Below, in pieces: positions 9,414 through 17,798 of a stretch of DNA of 64,000 nucleotides. This stretch comes from Bacteroidota bacterium (lineage in GTDB: Bacteria > Bacteroidota > Bacteroidia > NS11-12g > UBA955), in contig JAQCBH010000010.1 of the NCBI GenBank assembly GCA_027621365.1, forward strand, positions 1-64,000. Direction: 5' to 3'. The notes under the pieces were generated by a model. The model searched no databases. It saw only the letters and a list, made by a program, of their open reading frames with translations, and was not told where the DNA came from. Within the stretch, counting starts at the first letter, position 1, and each line of letters starts with the position of its first letter. The translations under genes were made by a program, and so were the position numbers.

Positions 9414-9429
9414 GTTTTCACGTGAAACT
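9414..9429. promoter_or_regulatory. parS-like site 2 (GTTTTCACGTGAAACT, between ybeY and the M16 peptidase gene)
   Basis: 13/16 match to parS consensus including the core TTTCACGTGAAAC. Confidence 0.65.
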
Positions 9430-10715
9430 TAGAGAGCACCCGCTTGGGCGAGGTGATAATCTTGAGGTTGGAGGTATTGTTCAGCCAACGATAGCAGGGT
9501 TTGGCTTGTGCAAGACCAGAGGGTATCGAGTGTTTGGCCGAGTTCGGCTTCGTCTTGGCCGCGAACCCAAAGCTGTTTGGCACGTGCGGCAGAGGCAAAA
9601 GGCCCATCAAATTGAGCCCTAAAAGCGCCCGCGAAGTAGGCTTTGGCCCGATTGAGCTCCTCTTTGGGGATGGCTTTTTTCATCAAGGCCTGCATGTTTT
9701 CCTGAATGGCGGTCTTGGCCAAGTCTTTGCTTTCGGCCTTCATTTCTGACGAAATGGACCAGGTATATCCCGAAAGTGCGGGGCTGATTCGCGAACCGAT
9801 TCCATAGGTGAGACCTTTGCTTTCCCTCAAATCTTGCATGAGGCGGGAGCCGAAGTATCCACCCAAAACCGTGTTGAGCAGGCTAAGGGCTATTCGGTCG
9901 TTGAAAGCGAGGTTGTCGAGATGCCGAGCCAAAACCAGGCTCACTTGGCTACTTTTGGGTAGCGTTTGGCTGGTTTCGGCGGGGTTTTGAATGTTAATTT
10001 CCGGAGTGTTTTTTTGTCTTAAATAGTTGTTATTCAATTTGTTGAATATGTTTTCTTCAAGCAAAAAATGTACGAGATTCAAAAAATCATCATCGTATTG
10101 GCCAGACACCAAGATTCGGGCCTTCTCGTAGCCTATGTTTTGGGTTCTAAAATCTAGCAGTGGCTCGGGGTTTAGTGATTGAAAATCGACAGCATCGGCC
10201 TGTGTGCCCAAAAATGAATTTTTTCCGTATAAAGATTCAAATACTTGTCGGTTGGCCCAATAAGAGGGTGTGCTTTGTCGGCGAGCCAATGAGGCAAGTT
10301 GAATTTGTTTGTAACTGTTCAGCCGGTCTTCCGGGAATTGGCCCAATTGCAACTGTTCGAGCAAAAAGGGCAGAGCTTCTTGGGCCACTTCAGGACGAAA
10401 GATGAACACGAGCGAATGGCTTTCGTTTTGTACCTCGGTTTGAAAGCGCAGGCCCCAGGAGTCAATTTTCTTCAGCAATTGGGACTCGGTAATTTGGGAA
10501 TGGCCGCTCAGAAGCAAGTTGAGGCAGGTGCTGGCTTGAAGGAGTTGGTTTTGGACTGCGCGACCACCGGGGAATAGCAATTCCAGTCGTGTGAGGCCAA
10601 TGTTTCGTTGGGGACCAAGGTGCAGCCAGCGGCCGTTTCGCTGCTCGAAACCGCAAGAGGGCGGCGTAAACTCGGTGACTGCCTGGGTGATGGGTTTTTG
10701 GCTACGATCAAGCAT
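9429..10715 (-). CDS. M16 family peptidase-like protein, non-catalytic partner
   Basis: Insulinase/processing-peptidase fold similarity (GGYFGSRLMQDLRESKGLTYGIGS) without an HxxEH motif; overlaps the catalytic M16 gene. Confidence 0.8.
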   Translation of the reverse strand: MLDRSQKPITQAVTEFTPPSCGFEQRNGRWLHLGPQRNIGLTRLELLFPGGRAVQNQLLQASTCLNLLLSGHSQITESQLLKKIDSWGLRFQTEVQNESHSLVFIFRPEVAQEALPFLLEQLQLGQFPEDRLNSYKQIQLASLARRQSTPSYWANRQVFESLYGKNSFLGTQADAVDFQSLNPEPLLDFRTQNIGYEKARILVSGQYDDDFLNLVHFLLEENIFNKLNNNYLRQKNTPEINIQNPAETSQTLPKSSQVSLVLARHLDNLAFNDRIALSLLNTVLGGYFGSRLMQDLRESKGLTYGIGSRISPALSGYTWSISSEMKAESKDLAKTAIQENMQALMKKAIPKEELNRAKAYFAGAFRAQFDGPFASAARAKQLWVRGQDEAELGQTLDTLWSCTSQTLLSLAEQYLQPQDYHLAQAGAL

Positions 10716-11940
10716 GGTGAGGGGAATAAAAGAGAAGACGAGCTGAGTCGGCTTTTAAGAAAGTCTGGGCTGCGCGTTGGCAATTGGTTAGGCTTACCGT
10801 TTCTAACATTTCAGCTTCTTGATCAAACCACTGGGGCTTTTCCAAGGCTGCGTAGTAGGCCATTTTTTGGGCTTGTTGGGCGGGGCTGATGCGCTCGTAC
10901 AAAAGTTGGGTAAGCAATCGGTTTTTAACCGAAGCCAAGTCGTCATCTGCAGCCGTTTTTATGGTTTCCTTGAGTACCCGCATCAAGGCTTCTTGGCCCG
11001 CTTGGTGAGAAACGCCTTCTGCCAAGATGCCGTAGAGGACGAAAAAACCTTCGCCGAGGCCTTTCATGCAGAAACATTCGGCTGCCGACATGATACCCTC
11101 TTGTTTGACCAAGGTTTCATGTAGGGGAGAGGCGTCTGAGCCACCGAGAATTTCAGCAAATAGATCCAGGGAGTTCGAGGCGGGATCAGCATGACTGGGT
11201 GTGGGCCAAACCAGAAAAACCGCCTTGTCGGGAGACAGGTCCTGCTGCTCTTGAGGCGCTTGAACAGGGGCGGTTGTCGTGTTGTAGGTGCGGGGGACAA
11301 GGGCTTGGGTGTTGGCAATGTCGCCAAACCATTTTTCACTCAGGCGGCGGGCTTCTGTCTCGTTTATGGCGCCAGCCAAGCTGAGAATGGCGTTGCAGGG
11401 CTGGTAAAAGCGATCGTAAAAGGCGCGAACATCGTCTAGGCTCGCGGTTTCAATTTGTTCGAAGTTGAGCCCAATAGTAGGCCAAGAATAGGAGCTTTCA
11501 GGAGAGTATAAGAGCGAGCGAACATGGTGCCACAACTGGCCGAATGGCGCGTTGAAGCAGCGCTGCTTGAACTCTTCAACCACCACCCCTTGTTGCACCC
11601 GCAGCGAATCGGGGTTGATGTTCAGGCCCCGCATGCGGTCACTCTCCAACCAAAAGGCGGTTTCGGTGTTTTCGGCGGGAACCAGTATGTAGTAGTTGGT
11701 GAACTCGTTGTTGGTAAAGGCGTTGTTTTGGCCGCCAGCCCCTTCGATTTCTTTGTCAAATGAAGGCACGTTGGCAGAGCCCGCGAACATCAAATGTTCA
11801 AACAAATGGGCAAAGCCGGTTCTCTCAGGCGACTCGTCGCGAGCCCCCACTTTGTACAAGAGGTTGAGCACCACCTGCGTTGAGTCGGGGTCTTGAATGT
11901 GGTATACTTGAAGGCCGTTGGCCAGGGTCCAATGATTCAC
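10708..11940 (-). CDS. M16 family zinc metallopeptidase
   Basis: HLFEHLMFAGS (HxxEH) and VLNLLYKVGARDESPERTGFAHLFEH; GTG start. Confidence 0.88.
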   Translation of the reverse strand: MNHWTLANGLQVYHIQDPDSTQVVLNLLYKVGARDESPERTGFAHLFEHLMFAGSANVPSFDKEIEGAGGQNNAFTNNEFTNYYILVPAENTETAFWLESDRMRGLNINPDSLRVQQGVVVEEFKQRCFNAPFGQLWHHVRSLLYSPESSYSWPTIGLNFEQIETASLDDVRAFYDRFYQPCNAILSLAGAINETEARRLSEKWFGDIANTQALVPRTYNTTTAPVQAPQEQQDLSPDKAVFLVWPTPSHADPASNSLDLFAEILGGSDASPLHETLVKQEGIMSAAECFCMKGLGEGFFVLYGILAEGVSHQAGQEALMRVLKETIKTAADDDLASVKNRLLTQLLYERISPAQQAQKMAYYAALEKPQWFDQEAEMLETVSLTNCQRAAQTFLKADSARLLFYSPHHA

Positions 11941-11991
11941 ATACCAAAGATCGCTAGGCCGCGGCAGAGGCTATCCCCAACCTTGGTGGCG

Positions 11992-13401
11992 CTACATCGA
12001 AATGGACAGTTGGCCCTTGATGTGGGTTCTTAGGAGTAGGTGTTGTGGCCTTAACTGATAGTCTGTCAATTCAATGTGCTGTACCCCTCCTTTGCTTTGG
12101 GCCCCATTTTCATAGCGCTGATTTAGGGCTTCATTGACGCTTTCTTCGGTCAGGGTAAACAAATCGCCTACGTCAAACCAGAGGTTTTCTTCCAGGTTTT
12201 GGCGAACGGTCTCGTCCAGCAACCAGGAGGCACTTTTGAGAAGCACGTTTTTGCTTTGTAGGTCATAGTCGACGTTTGTCAAGCGCACGATTCGCGTGGC
12301 GTTGTCAAACACAGGGTCACCAACCAGGTACAAGGAACCTGATTTTGTGCCAATTACATCGACCCGAATGCCAAGTCGGGTTTGGGAATCTTGGTAGGTG
12401 GGAAATAGCCTCAGGCTCGAGAGTTCCACACTGTCTTTCTTGTAGCCAAATTTTTCCCCCTTCATGTAGGTGAGAATTTGGCACGAGAGGCTGTCGTAGT
12501 CCAGCTTTAGATCGGTATAAACCCGAAAACCGCTTCCTGATTTGTACGGGCTTAGGTTGGGAACGGGGCTGGGGTTTTTGGGGCCACCTATACTGCTAAT
12601 AATGGGCTGGGCTGAGATGCCGGCATTAAATTGAAGAGTCGTGCCATTTAGGTTTATAGTCGAAACAGACACCGCCCTGGGTTGCAAGCGCAACTCCCCA
12701 ACATAGTCTATTTGCATGGGCTCTGCCAAGGTGTTCCAGAGGTCTTGCACTTCAGCTTTGAAGGAAAGAGCATATACTTGTGAGTCTACTTCAGAACACA
12801 ATTCGCCCATCAACGGCGCTACCGTGTTCATTAGTTTGTCGGTTATATCAATCCCAAAACTCACCTTGCAGGGGTTGAGTGCCTTGAGTTCTTGAACCGT
12901 TGTTTTGGATACAACACGGTAGTCGGGACTGATGGACAACTGGCTTTGAAGCGTCAAGGTGGCTTGACGACGAGCCTCCTCCCACCCACAGGAAAAAGGA
13001 ATGATTGGGAGCGCGCAACTCCCCATAAAACAAGCCGCGCAGTATTGGCCCTTGAGGCCGTATGCCACCTGTACTGACGTAGTGAGTGTTTGGTTGAGCC
13101 CAACAAAGTTTAGGTTGCCGCGGTCAAGCCTGTACTGGTACCGCACTCCTTGGCACGGAGACTCGCCCCCAGCCATGTGTTTGTCAATACTGTTGTTGGC
13201 TAGCTCAAAATAAGGCTTCAGGTCAACACTCACGGGCACGTCGATTTGCGACAATACCGAAGGCAGAGGTTTGGTCGCGGGAATAGCCAAGCCTTGTTGC
13301 TGCTGCTCTTGCAAACTGAGAAGAGCTTTGGGGTTGATGGTTTTGGTGCTCGAGCAAGCCACAAACAACACAGAAACCCATGTCCAAAACCAACGCCTCA
13401 T
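11992..13401 (-). CDS. DUF4403 family lipoprotein
   Basis: Lipoprotein signal FVACSSTKT, then LSQIDVPVSVDLKPYFELANNSI resembling DUF4403. Confidence 0.65.
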   Translation of the reverse strand: MRRWFWTWVSVLFVACSSTKTINPKALLSLQEQQQQGLAIPATKPLPSVLSQIDVPVSVDLKPYFELANNSIDKHMAGGESPCQGVRYQYRLDRGNLNFVGLNQTLTTSVQVAYGLKGQYCAACFMGSCALPIIPFSCGWEEARRQATLTLQSQLSISPDYRVVSKTTVQELKALNPCKVSFGIDITDKLMNTVAPLMGELCSEVDSQVYALSFKAEVQDLWNTLAEPMQIDYVGELRLQPRAVSVSTINLNGTTLQFNAGISAQPIISSIGGPKNPSPVPNLSPYKSGSGFRVYTDLKLDYDSLSCQILTYMKGEKFGYKKDSVELSSLRLFPTYQDSQTRLGIRVDVIGTKSGSLYLVGDPVFDNATRIVRLTNVDYDLQSKNVLLKSASWLLDETVRQNLEENLWFDVGDLFTLTEESVNEALNQRYENGAQSKGGVQHIELTDYQLRPQHLLLRTHIKGQLSISM

Positions 13402-16400
13402 CGTTGCAAAACAAGGGCGATGGCCATTCGATTCGGCAGGTATAGCCAATAGGTTCCGTTGGGTAGGTTGGACGCCAAACGCAGTTCTTCGGCCGCGGTT
13501 CCCGATTGAACCAATCGCCCAGAGTTGTCGTAAATCTGATAGACCTCTTCCTTGTGGTTTTCCAAAGAGAAGCGGCCGTCTTTGCTGGGTTGTGGGTAGA
13601 CCCGAAAGGTTGCCATGTTTGGGGCGATAGTGTTGTTTACTCGAACTGCGAAACGGTGTTTGAGGCTGTCGTTCAATGGGAACGAATCAACGGCGCTGAG
13701 AAGATAGGCGCTAAGCGTGTAGCTACCGGGAAGCAGACCCTTGATCGAGTCTTGGGTTTCCTGTGTGAGGCTGTCACCGAAGTCAAGGGTCGCGACTTGG
13801 AGAGTGTCGTCGAGCAGGGTTTCTGTGTTGTTGCTCAATGTGATTCTGAGCCAGGCAGAATCTGTACCCAATTTGGGCCCCATGCTTTTGAGTTTTACCG
13901 AGGCTTTCCAACCCACAAAGCCTTCGGTTAAGGAATCGGTTTTGGGTGATAAGTCTGTAAGGGCAAGATCGCGGAAGGCGGCAACAGGCAGCGTGAAAAA
14001 GAGGCTGTCGTTTTCTGGGTGTTTGTCTAGCGTGTCGTGTTGCCAATAGGCCCGAAGATGCAAATCGCCGAGTTGGCTCGCCATCAGCGTTTGGGCAAAC
14101 GTCACGGTGTCGGTTTGGGCCGAATCAAGGCTGCGATAAGCGCTGCTTTGATACACGCGTTGGTTGTTTTGATAGGCTTCGCAAATCAAGGTGCCTAAAA
14201 GAGGCGAATAGCCGCCGTTGTGAATGACCATCGAGGGGGCGTAGGGGCCAGAGCCCCATTCCAGAGTGTCGGAACCGATGGGCCACAACCACTGTTTTGT
14301 TTGCAAGTCGACCGCACGACCGACGGTAAACGCCCAAATAAACGAGTCGTTGAATTTATACGGGTCAAACTCATAGCGAACCCGAGCCAAACCGCGGTAT
14401 TCTCCGGCGCTGCTGAGGGTGGCGTTTTTCCATTGCTCTAGGAACGCTTCGTTTGCCCCAATATCGAGTTTGATGCTGTCGAGGTAAAACAATTGGCCAG
14501 CGGGATTGTAGAGTTCCACGAAGTATTTGGCGCCGAAAGCGCCCACAATGCCATCGTTGAAAATGCGCAGTCGAACCGGTTGGCTGCTGCCGGGTGTGTA
14601 TTCCACTCCTGCGCGCGGGCTGGCCGCTGAATCGAGACCCAAGTCTACCTGTTTGGAAACCCAAATTTGCCGCTTGAGCGTATCGTTTTTGGAATAGGAA
14701 TCGCCCGCCATTTCGGTAGTGAAGACCACGTCAAAGCGCCCGGTGTCGGTGCATTTCCAGGTGGGCCACCAGAGAATTTGCGACAAAAAGCGGTCAAGTT
14801 GCAGCGTTTGCGCTTGGTTGTACACCACTTTGCCGCCGCGGTGCACGATTTGGCAGCGGGCGATGAAATTGCTGGAGTTGGTGTAACTGGGGTTTTGAAC
14901 CGTAGCCACCGGCATCAAAGTATCAAGCAAGTAGCGGTACGAAAATCCCTGCGGAGGGTCATATATAGTGGCGACCATCACGTCATTTTTCACGCCGACA
15001 TAGAATCTGCTTTCGGCTGTGTCGTTGTCGCCGATGCTGTCTTTCAGGTGCTTGACCATGATCAATTGCCGGTACTCACCGAGTTGCGAACAAACAAGCT
15101 TTTTGGGGAACGTATACTGTCGGCTTTGCCCGGTGCTCAAGGTGTCAAACAGGCTCTCGCGGTAGAGTTTGGTTTGGGGACCCCAGACTTCGCAAATGAC
15201 CTCCAGCGAATCGGGTTTGATGCTTTGTACTCCTAGGTTTTTAATGGTTCCCTTAGGGGCAAGGGTATCTGTGGTGTATTGGTTGAGCGTGTCTTTTGGA
15301 AAGTCAGAGCTCAGTGCAGCCAGGTCGTATTCGGCTTGCAGGCGGGGCTCGATTAAGAAGCGAAAGGGCGCGTCGGGGGAAAAGTCGTACCAAGTGGTGT
15401 CGCCCAGGGGCGCGGCATAGAAAAAAGTGAGCGGGCGAACGGGTTCTTCCATTTGGTAACCAAAGGCCACGTTGCTGGTGCCCAATTGGCGCACACCGAC
15501 AAAGAAGGGGCCGTTGACCTGAACAGGATTGGGTATATCCAAAATGTTGCTACCGGTTCCCGACACCAAGGTGTCGCTTTGCCAAATCAGCGATCCGGGC
15601 TGGCGGGTACTGGCGTTGTAGGCCCAAATACCCAAGCGGTATTGGCGGTTGCCGGCGCCAAAGGTCACGTTGATTTGGTTGAGGTATTTGGTTTGGGCGG
15701 CGTAAAAGCGGGCCACAAAATCTCCGGTTTCCCCGTTGAAGCCAATTCCACCAGGAGCAGGGCCATCGTTTACTTGGCGATAGGAATAGACATTTTCATT
15801 CGCCAAACGCAGCGACCAAGCCTTGTTGTTGTCTTTGTTAGCATCGGGACTTTCGACCCAAATGGTGTCTAGGCCGCGTTTGGCTGGGGTTAGCGAAGGC
15901 ACAGCAAAAAAGTCCGATTGCCGGCGCGTCAAATTAACTGTGAAACTATCCTTTTGAGCATTGGCGCCTTTTGAATAGGTGTAGACTTTTTGGCCGCTAA
16001 TGTCTTTTTTTCCCACGTTTCTGAGCAAGACCTGCACCGAATCGGGTCGGCCCAAGGGTACGGGCATTTTGCCCAAGGTATACACCTTTTGAACCTGTAG
16101 GTCAACATCGGCTCGTGGGTAGTGGAAGCGAATGGTGGGATGGTATTGGGTGGTGTTGGGAAGGCTATCGGGAACCGAGGCGCCATAGGCGTAATGCACC
16201 TGAAGCAGCGAGTAGCCGGTTACAGTAAATCCTGATTCAAAGTAAAACTGGGGTGGCCCGCCCTGGGTGTCGCGCTGTTCGTATTCGCACATCAACACCA
16301 GTGATTTGCCTTTCGTACTGTCGTAGAAATAAGCGTCGCCGTTGAAGTTGAGCTCACACCAGCCGCCATCAGCAGGAAACAAATCAGCGGGCTTGCCAAA

Positions 16401-16757
16401 CGCCACCAAATGTTCGCTTAGGCTGCGTGCAGTGAAGGGAAACTTGGTGGAACCCAGGTCGGTTCCGGGGTCGTTCATCAGCCAGAACTTGACATCGCAG
16501 GCGGTGTCAAAGGCCCTTCCGGGTGTGCGGTAAAACTCGATCGAGGATATCGAGTCTCCGTGTTTCATGTTTCCCAACAAGCCGTAGGGAAACAGAATGG
16601 CAAAGCGCGAATAGTGGTTGCTGGTCGTGGCCGAGGGAACAAAAGGCCCACCCGTGTTGCCAGAATAAGAGGCGTCGCCCAGCTGCAAAAACTGCGCTTG
16701 AGCGAATTGACTCGCACACAACACCAAGCCAAAGAGGCTTCTTTTCACTATGCCCAT
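13398..16757 (-). CDS. Large secreted protein with CARDB-like repeats and T9SS type A C-terminal sorting domain
   Basis: Signal peptide; C-terminus FRVYPQPSKDGRFSLEN...YQIYDNSGRLVQSG...LPNGTYWLYL. Confidence 0.85.
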   Translation of the reverse strand: MGIVKRSLFGLVLCASQFAQAQFLQLGDASYSGNTGGPFVPSATTSNHYSRFAILFPYGLLGNMKHGDSISSIEFYRTPGRAFDTACDVKFWLMNDPGTDLGSTKFPFTARSLSEHLVAFGKPADLFPADGGWCELNFNGDAYFYDSTKGKSLVLMCEYEQRDTQGGPPQFYFESGFTVTGYSLLQVHYAYGASVPDSLPNTTQYHPTIRFHYPRADVDLQVQKVYTLGKMPVPLGRPDSVQVLLRNVGKKDISGQKVYTYSKGANAQKDSFTVNLTRRQSDFFAVPSLTPAKRGLDTIWVESPDANKDNNKAWSLRLANENVYSYRQVNDGPAPGGIGFNGETGDFVARFYAAQTKYLNQINVTFGAGNRQYRLGIWAYNASTRQPGSLIWQSDTLVSGTGSNILDIPNPVQVNGPFFVGVRQLGTSNVAFGYQMEEPVRPLTFFYAAPLGDTTWYDFSPDAPFRFLIEPRLQAEYDLAALSSDFPKDTLNQYTTDTLAPKGTIKNLGVQSIKPDSLEVICEVWGPQTKLYRESLFDTLSTGQSRQYTFPKKLVCSQLGEYRQLIMVKHLKDSIGDNDTAESRFYVGVKNDVMVATIYDPPQGFSYRYLLDTLMPVATVQNPSYTNSSNFIARCQIVHRGGKVVYNQAQTLQLDRFLSQILWWPTWKCTDTGRFDVVFTTEMAGDSYSKNDTLKRQIWVSKQVDLGLDSAASPRAGVEYTPGSSQPVRLRIFNDGIVGAFGAKYFVELYNPAGQLFYLDSIKLDIGANEAFLEQWKNATLSSAGEYRGLARVRYEFDPYKFNDSFIWAFTVGRAVDLQTKQWLWPIGSDTLEWGSGPYAPSMVIHNGGYSPLLGTLICEAYQNNQRVYQSSAYRSLDSAQTDTVTFAQTLMASQLGDLHLRAYWQHDTLDKHPENDSLFFTLPVAAFRDLALTDLSPKTDSLTEGFVGWKASVKLKSMGPKLGTDSAWLRITLSNNTETLLDDTLQVATLDFGDSLTQETQDSIKGLLPGSYTLSAYLLSAVDSFPLNDSLKHRFAVRVNNTIAPNMATFRVYPQPSKDGRFSLENHKEEVYQIYDNSGRLVQSGTAAEELRLASNLPNGTYWLYLPNRMAIALVLQR

Positions 16758-16761
16758 GTTC

Positions 16762-16769
16762 CAAAGATA
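16762..16769 (-). promoter_or_regulatory. -7 element TATCTTTG, 4 nt before ATG of the T9SS cargo gene
   Basis: TAnnTTTG; spacer GAAC. Confidence 0.75.
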
Positions 16770-16807
16770 GAAAGGACCCCTGCTTTTTCGCGTAATTTGC
16801 AAAAGCA

Positions 16808-17623
16808 ATGAACAGGACGGAGCTTTTTTCGCAGATTTCGCAAAAGCGTAGCTACCTCTGCACGGGGCTGGACACGCAAATTGAAAAACTTCCGCAAGGA
16901 ATTTCCCGCGATTTGCGCGGTGTGGTGGAGTTCAATCGCCGCATTGTTCAAGCGACCGAAGCCCATTCGGTTTCGTACAAAATCAACACGGCCTTCTACG
17001 AGCAGTACGGCCCCGCCGGTTGGTCGGCCATGCAGGAGACCCTGGCGCACCTGCCCCAAAACAGCTTTCGAATTGCCGATGCCAAGCGCGGCGACATTGG
17101 CAACACTTCGTCCATGTATGCCAAAGCTTTTTTTGAGGCCCTGACTTTTGACGCCGTCACCGTAGCTCCTTATATGGGCAAAGATTCCTTGCGCCCCTTC
17201 TTGGAGTTCGAAAACAAATGGATCATTTGCCTAGCCTTGACCTCCAACCCAGGCCACGCTGACTTTCAATTGGGCGAATACGAGGGCAAAAAGCTCTACG
17301 AACGGGTCATTGAAACGGTCTGCAAATGGGGCAACCCCGACAACCTGATGTTTGTGGTAGGGGCCACCCGCGCCTCTTTGGTGGGCGACATTCGCTCCTT
17401 GATTCCTGAGCATTATTTGCTTGTGCCTGGCGTGGGTGCCCAAGGCGGCAGTCTGCACGACATTTCCAAGGCGGGCTTCATAGGCGAGGCCAATCCTGGC
17501 CTTTTGGTCAATTCCTCGCGCGGCATTTTGTATGCCTCTTCGGGCGAAGATTTTGCCGAGGCCGCAAGCCAAGAAGCCTCTAAACTGGCTGCCGAGATGG
17601 CTAATTTGATGCAACATGACTAA
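16808..17623 (+). CDS. pyrF: Orotidine-5'-phosphate decarboxylase (type 2)
   Basis: LCTGLDTQIEKLP, DAKRGDIGNTSSMYAKAFF, VPGVGAQGG. Confidence 0.93.
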   Translation: MNRTELFSQISQKRSYLCTGLDTQIEKLPQGISRDLRGVVEFNRRIVQATEAHSVSYKINTAFYEQYGPAGWSAMQETLAHLPQNSFRIADAKRGDIGNTSSMYAKAFFEALTFDAVTVAPYMGKDSLRPFLEFENKWIICLALTSNPGHADFQLGEYEGKKLYERVIETVCKWGNPDNLMFVVGATRASLVGDIRSLIPEHYLLVPGVGAQGGSLHDISKAGFIGEANPGLLVNSSRGILYASSGEDFAEAASQEASKLAAEMANLMQHD

Positions 17624-17798
17624 GCTCTCTTCTTTGAATCACTGGCTCAACGGGCCCAACACCGAGCGCATGCCGTTTCCGGCGCGGACGTACCCTTGGC
17701 CATTTTCAACGACAAGGCCTTGGCGGGATCGCTGGCGATGACGAGTTTCCGCATGGGCTAAGCCGCTTGGCGGGCAGATTTTTCGCATCTTTGTAGCT

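Noticed and set aside
14667-15236. Plus-strand 189-aa ORF
   Set aside because: Antisense to the T9SS cargo gene; no motifs.
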